Source of the DNA: Anaerolineaceae bacterium
GTDB taxonomy: Bacteria; Chloroflexota; Anaerolineae; Anaerolineales; Anaerolineaceae
Direction of reading: 5' to 3'
Length of the DNA stretch: 26,567 bases
Assembly (NCBI GenBank): GCA_003446605.1
Contig: DMDF01000077.1
Location: 1-26,567, forward strand
Part shown: positions 1 through 6,758 of the stretch, piece by piece
How the letters are laid out: the number at the start of each line of letters is the position of its first letter
Position numbering within the stretch: the first letter of the stretch is position 1
Position numbers and translations under genes: made by a program
Notes under the pieces: model-generated
Told to the model about the DNA's origin: nothing
The model's input: the letters and a program-made list of their open reading frames with translations, nothing else
Databases searched by the model: none

Positions 1-890
1 GATTTCTGATCCACGATGCGTTGAATGACTTCATGCATGTTGTACGGTACGGCTGCATCGGCGGGGATGATGGAATCCAGTTCGGAATCCATACGAACAG
101 GGCTATCGGTCGTAGCTGTGAATGGGGGATTTTCTGCATTATTGGCAGGTAAATAATGCAAGACGGCACGGCAAAGTCGCAGGGCATCACTTTCGGTTTT
201 TGCTGTCAGGCTAGCGATGCCACTTTTTGCCAGGTGCACATCTGCTCCACCTAAATTTTCAAAATCCACCTCTTCACCGGTAACGGTTTTTATCACGCTT
301 GGTCCGGTCAGGAACATGTAGGATTGCTTCTCAACCATGATGATGAGATCGGTGAGCGCTGGGGAATAAGCTGCTCCCCCTGCGCAGGGACCCAGGATGA
401 TGCTGATCTGGGGAATGATGCCTGAATAGAGAGCATTGCGTCGGAAGATCTCTCCGTAACCGCCCAAGCTGTAAACACCTTCTTGAATGCGTGCCCCGCC
501 GGAATCGATCAACCCGATGATGGGAGCTCCATTTTCATAAGCCAGGTCCATCACGCGGCAGATTTTGGCGCTTTGCATTTCACCCAGGGCGCCGCCCATC
601 ACGGTGAAATCTTGTGCATATACAAAGACAGTGCGCCCATCGATCAGCCCGTAACCGGTCACCACACCATCCCCAAGATATTTTTCATCCTGTGTGGTAG
701 CGTTGTCGTCACGCGCGGTAATCAATTGACCGATCTCACGAAAACTACCTGGATCGAGCAATTCGTCCAGACGTTCTCTGGCAGTAAGTTTCCCTTTTTG
801 GTGTTGCTTATCGATCCTTTTCTCGCCACCCCCAGCCTTGGCTCGTTTTTGCAATTCTGCAAGTTTTTTCAATTGGCTTTCATTATTCAT
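1..890 (-). CDS. Acyl-CoA carboxylase carboxyltransferase (beta) subunit, propionyl-CoA carboxylase type; 3' end cut by window edge
   Basis: This is the carboxyltransferase half of a biotin-dependent acyl-CoA carboxylase. It moves CO2 from carboxybiotin to propionyl-CoA or a similar acyl-CoA in the cytoplasm. Reading from the ATG at 890 gives 296 residues (family about 510-520), so the C-terminal third lies outside the window. Visible motifs are KLTARERLDELLDPGSF near residues 34-50, DSGGARIQEGV near 127-137 and GPCAGGAAYSPALTD near 162-176; the last is the classic PccB/MmdA signature forming the acyl-CoA oxyanion site. A GAGGG ribosome-binding site lies 6 bases before the ATG, and a TATAAT box sits at 920-925. 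Family members also include the carboxyltransferase alpha subunit of sodium-pumping methylmalonyl-CoA decarboxylase. Without the neighbours beyond position 1, the acyl-CoA substrate cannot be fixed. Confidence 0.93.
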   Translation of the reverse strand, partial: MNNESQLKKLAELQKRAKAGGGEKRIDKQHQKGKLTARERLDELLDPGSFREIGQLITARDDNATTQDEKYLGDGVVTGYGLIDGRTVFVYAQDFTVMGGALGEMQSAKICRVMDLAYENGAPIIGLIDSGGARIQEGVYSLGGYGEIFRRNALYSGIIPQISIILGPCAGGAAYSPALTDLIIMVEKQSYMFLTGPSVIKTVTGEEVDFENLGGADVHLAKSGIASLTAKTESDALRLCRAVLHYLPANNAENPPFTATTDSPVRMDSELDSIIPADAAVPYNMHEVIQRIVDQK

Positions 891-919
891 TGTTTACCCT
901 CGTGGAATCGATATTCCAT

Positions 920-925
920 ATTATA
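920..925 (-). promoter_or_regulatory. Candidate -10 box for the acyl-CoA carboxylase gene
   Basis: On the minus strand the sequence reads TATAAT, a perfect -10 hexamer, about 30 bases upstream of the carboxylase ATG and inside a strongly AT-rich stretch. No convincing -35 hexamer lies at 16-18 bases; the closest is TTTAAT at about 20. The remaining gap (926-1119) holds no gene and no strong terminator that I can see. Confidence 0.4.
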
Positions 926-1119
926 TAAAAATAATTTTGAAATTTATTAAACCAGCTTAGATTGTAAGAGAAAAGAGACCAATGCGGAAGGTACTTTTAT
1001 ACTAAGTTTTCCTGATTGGTAGCGTTTTAGAAAGTTTTGTTTCAACAAAAGTATTTTAATACAGTTGTGGGGGAAGATTACGTGCAACTCCTGAAAGATA
1101 CCCTGTTGGGGCAGGGCAC

Positions 1120-2004
1120 TCAAAGAATGCTGATGACAATGGCGATACTCAACAAAAGCGTTGTGATAAGACCAGAATAGGATGTCAGAAAAGCGTAGGG
1201 GCGCAGGCTCTCATTCTTGTAAAGAAAAGGAATCAGAATTCCATCTAGGATATTCAATAGGAGGGCAAGGATGGGAATGACAACAAGGTTGCTGGTGGAT
1301 TCAAACAGTACAGTTCCAACTTGGATAGTTTCCCTGTTATTTGCCAAAAATCCAACCAGTACGAACAAACCAAGGTTGAGAAGAAAACTGAATGCAATGG
1401 GTAAGTACAGGTGAAGATTGGTTCGGATGGTTATGAAAGGAGAATCTACACTGATGGATTTCCGTTCCAAAGGGGTGATGGATCCGAGATAGACTGACTC
1501 CTGCAGTCCTTTTTGAAAAGCGTCCGCATCCGAAGGGGAAAGGAAGATCACTTCCTGTGTGGTTCCGATCAAAAAGGCATCCTGCTGCTGGGTGGCGAAA
1601 AACAGGATGTCTCCCAGCTCGGGGGAATATGTCTTGCCGGTGAAGATGCCTAACTTCGCGGCGGTTGGAAGCGGGATGCTGTACCCCATCTGGTCGACCG
1701 GGCGGATCCATTCGATCTCTTGAATGGGGATGACCATTTTTTGGTATCCCCATTGGATGGTCAACCCTTCTCTATCAATGCGATATTTGCTACGCAGGAT
1801 GCGCACCATCTGCATGACTAACAGTAGGAAGGGGATCAAAATCAGGATCGCTGCGATCCTCAGCAGGATGCGAAAACCGGGATTTTCCAGGGTGTTCGCT
1901 ACAAGAATACAACCCATACTGATACCAACGAGGAACAGGCACAATAGAAGAATGTTCTTGATGGTCCTTTTTAGCGGAAGTGCGAATACCTGCTCATCGT
2001 TCAT
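1120..2004 (-). CDS. Integral membrane protein with bacterial PH-like domain
   Basis: A 294-residue membrane protein of unknown role. Two hydrophobic helices (about 17-38 and 46-68) precede a soluble PH-like segment (about 74-167). Three or more helices follow at about 198-218, 230-255 and 272-294. The soluble part has the bPH_6 pattern: YRIDREGLTIQWG, then IPIQEIEWIRP, then a stretch ending FLSPSDADAF. In that family this matches the strand pattern and the closing SP-D---F motif. Its ATG lies 2 bases after the stop codon of the aminotransferase gene and has no good ribosome-binding site of its own, so translation is probably coupled. It is the last gene of the long minus-strand run. A membrane-associated scaffold or regulator is possible, but no function is claimed. 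Confidence 0.75.
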   Translation of the reverse strand: MNDEQVFALPLKRTIKNILLLCLFLVGISMGCILVANTLENPGFRILLRIAAILILIPFLLLVMQMVRILRSKYRIDREGLTIQWGYQKMVIPIQEIEWIRPVDQMGYSIPLPTAAKLGIFTGKTYSPELGDILFFATQQQDAFLIGTTQEVIFLSPSDADAFQKGLQESVYLGSITPLERKSISVDSPFITIRTNLHLYLPIAFSFLLNLGLFVLVGFLANNRETIQVGTVLFESTSNLVVIPILALLLNILDGILIPFLYKNESLRPYAFLTSYSGLITTLLLSIAIVISIL

Positions 2005-2006
2005 AA

Positions 2007-3191
2007 CTATAGCGATTTTCGAATTCCCTCACAAACCGCCATCACCTGCTCTTCGCTCATGACACTGGAGAAAGGCAGCGCCAGACCGCGATTTCCAAGA
2101 TCCTCGCTGACGGGATAATCACCGGGTTGATAACCGAATTGCTCCATAAGGTAGGGCTGCAGGTGGATGGGGAGAAAATACGGTCTGACGGGGATTCCAT
2201 TGGCGATCATGCGGCGGGCGAATTCATCTCGATCAAGGGATGCATCTACCCGAATCACATACACGAACCAGCTCATCTGGGTGGTAGTGGGTAGGATGTG
2301 AGGAGTTTGGATCAGATCGAATTCTTGTAAATAAGTTTCATACCATTGTGCCACTTGTGCTCTCGTTTGCAGCATGTGGTCGAGGCGCTTTAATTGCGAA
2401 AGACCCAGAGCAGCGCTCATCTCATCCAGACGGTAGTTATACCCCAGATAGGTGTGCTGCAACCAGGCATCACCGGGTGCGCGACCTTGGTTGCGCAGAG
2501 CTTGCATGAAAGCGGCAGCTTTCTCATCATCTGTTATGATAATGCCGCCTTCACCGGTGGTAATTTGTTTGTTGGGATAGAATGCAAAGACCCCATACGT
2601 GCCGAGTGTTCCCGCTTTGCGCCCTTTATAGGTTGCTCCCAGTGCTTCACAAGAATCTTCGATCAGCGCTAGGTTGTTCTTTTCACAGATCTTTTCAATT
2701 GGGTCATAATCAGCCGGTTGTCCGAAAACATCCACGCTCAAAACAGCTTTGACAGCGCCGGGTTTTTCCCCTCCCCGGCGGGGAATCCATTTGGCAGCCG
2801 CAGCCCCTCCATTTTTAAGATCGTTAATAGCCTGTTCTACCTGTTTGGGGTCCATGTTCCCGCTGATGGGATCGATGTCAACGAACACCGGGATGGCTTT
2901 TTCAAACAGGATAACGTTGGTCGAAGAAATGAAGGAAAATGGGGTGGTGATGACGATATCTCCCTGTTCCACTCCCGCTGCCCGAATGCAAAGGTGCAGC
3001 CCGGCAGTGCCGGAGTTGACCGCGATGGCATACTGGCTGCCGGTGAATTCCCGGATAGTCTGCTCGAATTGCTCGATCTTTGGACCCATACTTAAGTAGC
3101 GGGTGTCCAATACCTCCAGAACTGCCTGGCGGTCTTCTTCATTGATCTCCGGGGAGGACATCGGAACAGATTTTTCTTGTCTTTTAGTCAT
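2007..3191 (-). CDS. DegT/DnrJ/EryC1/StrS-family PLP-dependent sugar aminotransferase
   Basis: Full-length 394-residue member of the family that transaminates 3- or 4-keto nucleotide sugars in the cytoplasm, usually with glutamate as amino donor. Visible features are the N-terminal substrate loop (YLSMGPKIEQFE, 32-43), AVNSGTAGLHL (57-67), the PLP-nitrogen-binding Asp179 in LIEDSCEALGA, and the Schiff-base Lys208 in FYPNKQITTGEGG. The C-terminal part with YNYRLDEMSAALGLSQL is also typical. AAGGAAG precedes the ATG at a good distance. An Ala/Arg/Gly-rich stretch at about 127-145 (GGAAAAKWIPRRGGEKPG) looks longer than the usual connector at this point. A NeuD/PglD-like acyltransferase three genes upstream suggests an amino-acylated sugar product. 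The exact keto-sugar substrate cannot be read from the sequence. Confidence 0.93.
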   Translation of the reverse strand: MTKRQEKSVPMSSPEINEEDRQAVLEVLDTRYLSMGPKIEQFEQTIREFTGSQYAIAVNSGTAGLHLCIRAAGVEQGDIVITTPFSFISSTNVILFEKAIPVFVDIDPISGNMDPKQVEQAINDLKNGGAAAAKWIPRRGGEKPGAVKAVLSVDVFGQPADYDPIEKICEKNNLALIEDSCEALGATYKGRKAGTLGTYGVFAFYPNKQITTGEGGIIITDDEKAAAFMQALRNQGRAPGDAWLQHTYLGYNYRLDEMSAALGLSQLKRLDHMLQTRAQVAQWYETYLQEFDLIQTPHILPTTTQMSWFVYVIRVDASLDRDEFARRMIANGIPVRPYFLPIHLQPYLMEQFGYQPGDYPVSEDLGNRGLALPFSSVMSEEQVMAVCEGIRKSL

Positions 3192-3229
3192 GCGATCTTC
3201 CTTTGTAAGTGGATCATCGTTCTAGATGG

Positions 3230-4942
3230 TTAATGTCGTGAAGCGATTTTTTGTAAATAAGGGAGTACCTGCTCCCTTGGCAAGATATGTGATGTTTCAT
3301 TCGATCTGGATTTTATTTCAATTCCGCCATTTGATAAAGCCCTGGCGCTGATCGTAATGCGATAGGGCATTCCCAGCAGATCGGCATCGTTGAATTTTAC
3401 GCCAGCACTGATATCACGATCATCATACAGCACGCTGATACCAGCTGCTAGCAATTGTTCATACAAATCTTCGGCTGTGGGTTGCACCGCTCCGTCCTTA
3501 TCCTTGATGGAAAGCATATGGATATTGTAAGGCGCTACCTGCAAAGGCCAGCACAGTCCGTTCTCATCGTGATGTTCTTCTGCAATGCATGCCATCAATC
3601 TTCCCAAGCCTATGCCGTAGGAACCCATTACGATCGGTTTACTAGCCCCATTTTCATCCAAGTACTGGCACTCCATTTGCTCGGAATAGAATGTGCCCAA
3701 TTTAAAGATATTTCCCACCTCAACCCCCCGCTGGCTGGATAAAGGATGACCACACTGTGGACAGAGAAATCCCTCTTCAGCGCTAACAATATCTGCGATG
3801 ATATCTGTCTGGTAATCACGACCAAAATTAACATTCTTCAGGTGATATCCACTTTGGTTGGCGCCGACTGTGAGATTCCGCAAGTGCGGAATCTGGTCAT
3901 CAACCACGACCAGGGTATTTTTAATACCGATCGGAGATGCATATCCGGGTACCGCGCCGCTCAAGAGGATGTCCTCTTCTGTTGCGGGTCGCAGCCCGCT
4001 TGCCTGGATGGCATGCGCGAGCTTGGCTTCGTTCAATTCCATATCCCCGCGGACGAGTGCCAGCACCAGTTTCTCCGTGCCGTGCATCTCCGCCATGAGA
4101 AAAACCGCTTTGGCAGTGCGTTTAGGAGAAATTTGAAGAAATTCCACTAGGTCCGCAATGGTTTTCTTCTCGGGTGTTACGATCTTTTCTACTTCTTTTA
4201 AATCCTCTGATGAATTATGGTCTTTTTGAAAGGTCGCGACCTGGCGATTGGCAGCATAGGAACAGGAACTGCATAGCATGATGGTGTCTTCCCCGATCGG
4301 GTTCAGGTACATGAATTCATGCGCCTGCACGCCACCCATCATCCCTGAATCTGATTGGATGGCTATTACTGGTAATTCGCAGCGTTCGAAAATACGGTGA
4401 TAGGTATTGTAGTGTGCCTGGTACTGTACTTCGAGCCCTTCTTCATCACGGTCCAGACTGTAGCTGTCGAGCATGGTGAATTCGCGCGCACGGATCAAAC
4501 CTGCCCGTGGACGGGGATCATCGCGCCATTTTAACTGGATCTGGTAGATCAAAGCTGGCAGCTGGCGATAGGATTGGATCACATCATGAACGATGGCGGC
4601 AACCGCTTCTTCATGGGTCATTGCCAGTACCATATCATGTCCATTGCGGTCCTTGAAACGCCCCATTTCAGCAGTGATGGTGTACCAGCGCCCGGTTTGC
4701 TGCCAGATTTCAGCCGGATGAACGATCGGTAGGGATACTTCCTGCCCACCGATGGCTTCCATTTCCTCACGAATGATGGATGCGATATTCCTCAATGTTC
4801 GTTGGGCAAGGGGCAGATAAGCGAAAATACCGCTTGCCAGCGGGCGCAAATAACCAGCCTGGGTCAGGTATTGATGACTGGCTGCTTCCGATTGCGCCGG
4901 AGAAGTGCGCAGTGTTTGGTTGAACAATCGTGAATATCTCAT
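3230..4942 (-). CDS. proS: Prolyl-tRNA synthetase, bacterial type with INS editing domain
   Basis: Class II aminoacyl-tRNA synthetase charging tRNA-Pro. The 570-residue length and domain order match the bacterial (E. coli-like) form. There is a catalytic core with AMTHEE (107-112) and motif 2 RDDPRPRAGLIRAREF (140-155). An INS/YbaK-like editing insertion follows at about 224-395, including Lys278 in RTAKAVFL, which aligns with the editing lysine of E. coli ProRS. Then come motif 3 GSYGIGLGR (440-448) and a C-terminal anticodon-binding domain from about 470. CxxC pairs at 224-227 and 394-397 flank the INS domain, as in many relatives. The gene starts 16 bases after the bactofilin stop, with a weak ribosome-binding site. 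It sits inside an otherwise envelope-related gene run, which may tie its transcription to that operon. Confidence 0.97.
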   Translation of the reverse strand: MRYSRLFNQTLRTSPAQSEAASHQYLTQAGYLRPLASGIFAYLPLAQRTLRNIASIIREEMEAIGGQEVSLPIVHPAEIWQQTGRWYTITAEMGRFKDRNGHDMVLAMTHEEAVAAIVHDVIQSYRQLPALIYQIQLKWRDDPRPRAGLIRAREFTMLDSYSLDRDEEGLEVQYQAHYNTYHRIFERCELPVIAIQSDSGMMGGVQAHEFMYLNPIGEDTIMLCSSCSYAANRQVATFQKDHNSSEDLKEVEKIVTPEKKTIADLVEFLQISPKRTAKAVFLMAEMHGTEKLVLALVRGDMELNEAKLAHAIQASGLRPATEEDILLSGAVPGYASPIGIKNTLVVVDDQIPHLRNLTVGANQSGYHLKNVNFGRDYQTDIIADIVSAEEGFLCPQCGHPLSSQRGVEVGNIFKLGTFYSEQMECQYLDENGASKPIVMGSYGIGLGRLMACIAEEHHDENGLCWPLQVAPYNIHMLSIKDKDGAVQPTAEDLYEQLLAAGISVLYDDRDISAGVKFNDADLLGMPYRITISARALSNGGIEIKSRSNETSHILPREQVLPYLQKIASRH

Positions 4943-4958
4943 CGCGAATACTTTACTA

Positions 4959-5390
4959 TCAATTGGAGGGTTGTTCTGCCGGGAGGGAATTATCTTCAGG
5001 TGGTTCGTTGAAATTGAAGTTGACCTGTTCTTCCATGGTGATGTTACCCCTTAAAAACGCACCTTCTTCTGTGGAAAATGCCACAATAGTTACATCACCC
5101 CATACATGTCCACTGCTGCGGATTTCCAATTTTTCTGCTGTGATATTGCCTTTGATGGCACCGGCTACAATGACGGTGTTTGCCTGTACATTTTCACAGG
5201 TAACACGACCGGTCTCACCCACCACTAACAACCCGTTGAGATTGATCTCGCCCTCAAATGTTCCCTCAATGCGTACACCACCTCTGCCCGTAATCGAGCC
5301 GCGCCAAATGATACCCGAACCCAATACGGAGGTAACCCGTTCGATGGGTGTGATATCGGCATGATCATTGGTGGTATTTCTACGAAACAT
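4959..5390 (-). CDS. Bactofilin (polymer-forming cytoskeletal protein)
   Basis: A 143-residue bactofilin (DUF583/PF04519). These proteins self-assemble without nucleotide into filaments on the cytoplasmic face of the membrane and localise envelope-building enzymes. The core, about residues 25-115, is a right-handed beta-helix seen as repeating hydrophobic/glycine turns (SITGRGGVRIEGTFEGEI, then VIVAGAIKGNITAEKLEI). The polar, acidic and Pro/Asn-rich tails are typical. AGGAG lies about 10 bases before the ATG. It is flanked 12 bases upstream by the NeuD-like acyltransferase gene and 16 bases downstream by proS. That places it within the glycan gene run and suggests a scaffolding role for surface-polymer assembly, which is inference. 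Confidence 0.92.
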   Translation of the reverse strand: MFRRNTTNDHADITPIERVTSVLGSGIIWRGSITGRGGVRIEGTFEGEINLNGLLVVGETGRVTCENVQANTVIVAGAIKGNITAEKLEIRSSGHVWGDVTIVAFSTEEGAFLRGNITMEEQVNFNFNEPPEDNSLPAEQPSN

Positions 5391-5402
5391 AAAAAATTGC
5401 TC

Positions 5403-6098
5403 CTATACGGTTCTCGGTTTGGATTGCTCGCGAGGCGGCCACACCATGCCTGCGTAAACCCTTCCATTCTCGGGTACGTCCGCTTTGATGGTAGCTCCAT
5501 TGGCAATGCGAGCGTATTGACCGATGTGAACACCAATGTTGACATTGACGTTCATGCCCAGTTGAGCATAGTCATCAATGATAACATCACCTGCCAGGGT
5601 TGCTCCAGGAGATAAATTGACACAACTGCCCAACACATTATCGTGCGAAACGACTACCGAGTTGTTGATCAGGGTGCCCATGCCAATCCGCGCATTCCCA
5701 CTGACGTAGCTTTGCGCCAGCACCAGCACACCCGCTGCTAACCGTGCGGATGGATCAACGTGGGCGGTGGGGTGGACGATGGCAGGACAGACAAAACCTG
5801 CTTCTGCCAGTGTTGTGAACACATTGAGACGAACCTCGTAATTTCCGATTCCCCCGACAGAATTAACTGCCATGCGGATTCCACGTGCATATAAATCTGG
5901 CAGAACTTCCGCACCGCCTAAAACGGGCGAACCAATTACGTCCGTTCCTTTTGCCATACTGTCATCAACGATGCCTTCGATCGTATAGCATCCCAGCACG
6001 CGCACAGCCTCGATGACCATTTTGCTCAGCCCACCACCGCCATAAATGATCACGCGGGTGGGGTCATATTCAAATTCGGGTCTTTTTATTTTGTCCAT
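5403..6098 (-). CDS. NeuD/PglD-family sugar O-/N-acyltransferase (left-handed beta-helix)
   Basis: A 231-residue enzyme of the family that acetylates sialic acids (NeuD) or UDP-4-amino-sugars (PglD), using acetyl-CoA. The N-terminal Rossmann-like sugar-nucleotide-binding half carries GGGGLSKMVIE (20-30), followed by VDD (44-46). The C-terminal half is a hexapeptide-repeat beta-helix (about 108-215). His152 in VVVSHDNVLG matches the catalytic base of PglD and NeuD. AGGAAAG precedes the ATG. It is 12 bases upstream of the bactofilin gene and shares the minus-strand run with the DegT aminotransferase, the enzyme type that makes the amino group PglD acylates. No NeuB/NeuA genes are in the window, so a PglD-like role is the simpler guess. 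Confidence 0.88.
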   Translation of the reverse strand: MDKIKRPEFEYDPTRVIIYGGGGLSKMVIEAVRVLGCYTIEGIVDDSMAKGTDVIGSPVLGGAEVLPDLYARGIRMAVNSVGGIGNYEVRLNVFTTLAEAGFVCPAIVHPTAHVDPSARLAAGVLVLAQSYVSGNARIGMGTLINNSVVVSHDNVLGSCVNLSPGATLAGDVIIDDYAQLGMNVNVNIGVHIGQYARIANGATIKADVPENGRVYAGMVWPPREQSKPRTV

Positions 6099-6114
6099 TT
6101 TTCTTTCCTAAATT

Positions 6115-6744
6115 TTATATCATGGAATTATCGAATTGGTTCATGAGAGTTTCCGGCGTGATGGTTGCCTCAAACCGCCAGGGGTTGCTCTTCCATGGTT
6201 CCCCGGCATAATTGATGCCAATTCTGGGCGTGGTATGAACCAGTGTATCAGGAATTGTAATCCCATCTGCCAGGCGCAGCATACCATCGGGTTGGCATAA
6301 GTCATATCCATTGAGTGACCCATCAATGGCAAAGGCGCGCGTCAATTTAGCGGGCCCATCGCACCAGTGACTGGGTGCGATGGGCTGGCGGCGTTTGGCA
6401 ATCAATTCCAGACCACGTGTCGGATACACGGCACGAATGAGAACAGCTGCCGGGTAGCCTTTAGCCCCTGTAACGCAGTTCAACAGCCAGTGCATGCCGT
6501 AAGTGAAATACACGTAGGCGTGCCCTGGTTCACCATACATGACCGCATTTCGTTTTGTTTTGCCGCTGCGCGCATGGCAGGCTTCATCCTGTTCCCCGTC
6601 ATAGGCTTCCGTCTCGATGATAAATCCGCTGACGAGTTCGCCATGTTCTTCACGAATGAGTTGCTTGCCCAATAAATTTCTGGCTGCGGTAACCGCCGCT
6701 TGGGTGTAAAAAGAGCGCTCTACCATTCGATCTATATTTTTCAT
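6115..6744 (-). CDS. 3-methyladenine DNA glycosylase, AAG/MPG family
   Basis: A 209-residue base-excision repair glycosylase that removes alkylated purines and hypoxanthine by base flipping. The family signature is clear: ETEAYDGEQDEACHARSGKTKRN, broken here only by conservative changes. Glu46 aligns with catalytic Glu125 of human AAG, Tyr48 with Tyr127 and His57 with His136. MYGEPGHAYVYFTYGMHWLLN (69-89) and CDGPAKLTRAF (128-138) complete the fold's known motifs. The length matches bacterial members. The ribosome-binding site is weak (AAGAGAT) and an internal Met7 is an alternative start. It has no functional tie to the envelope genes on either side; the 14- and 16-base gaps suggest it simply shares their transcript. 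Confidence 0.95.
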   Translation of the reverse strand: MKNIDRMVERSFYTQAAVTAARNLLGKQLIREEHGELVSGFIIETEAYDGEQDEACHARSGKTKRNAVMYGEPGHAYVYFTYGMHWLLNCVTGAKGYPAAVLIRAVYPTRGLELIAKRRQPIAPSHWCDGPAKLTRAFAIDGSLNGYDLCQPDGMLRLADGITIPDTLVHTTPRIGINYAGEPWKSNPWRFEATITPETLMNQFDNSMI

Positions 6745-6758
6745 AATCTCTTGTAGAT

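Noticed and set aside
483..950. Plus-strand open frame of 155 codons
   Set aside because: It is antisense to the acyl-CoA carboxylase gene, whose motifs are unmistakable, and its own residues show no domain.
1045..1062. TTTTGTT/AACAAAA inverted repeat in the 891-1119 gap
   Set aside because: It is AT-only with a 2-base loop; not a stable hairpin and no nearby partner suggests an operator.
1101..1116. Hairpin CCCTG/CAGGG after the PH-domain gene as a terminator
   Set aside because: The stem is only 5 bp and lacks a T-run on the minus strand.
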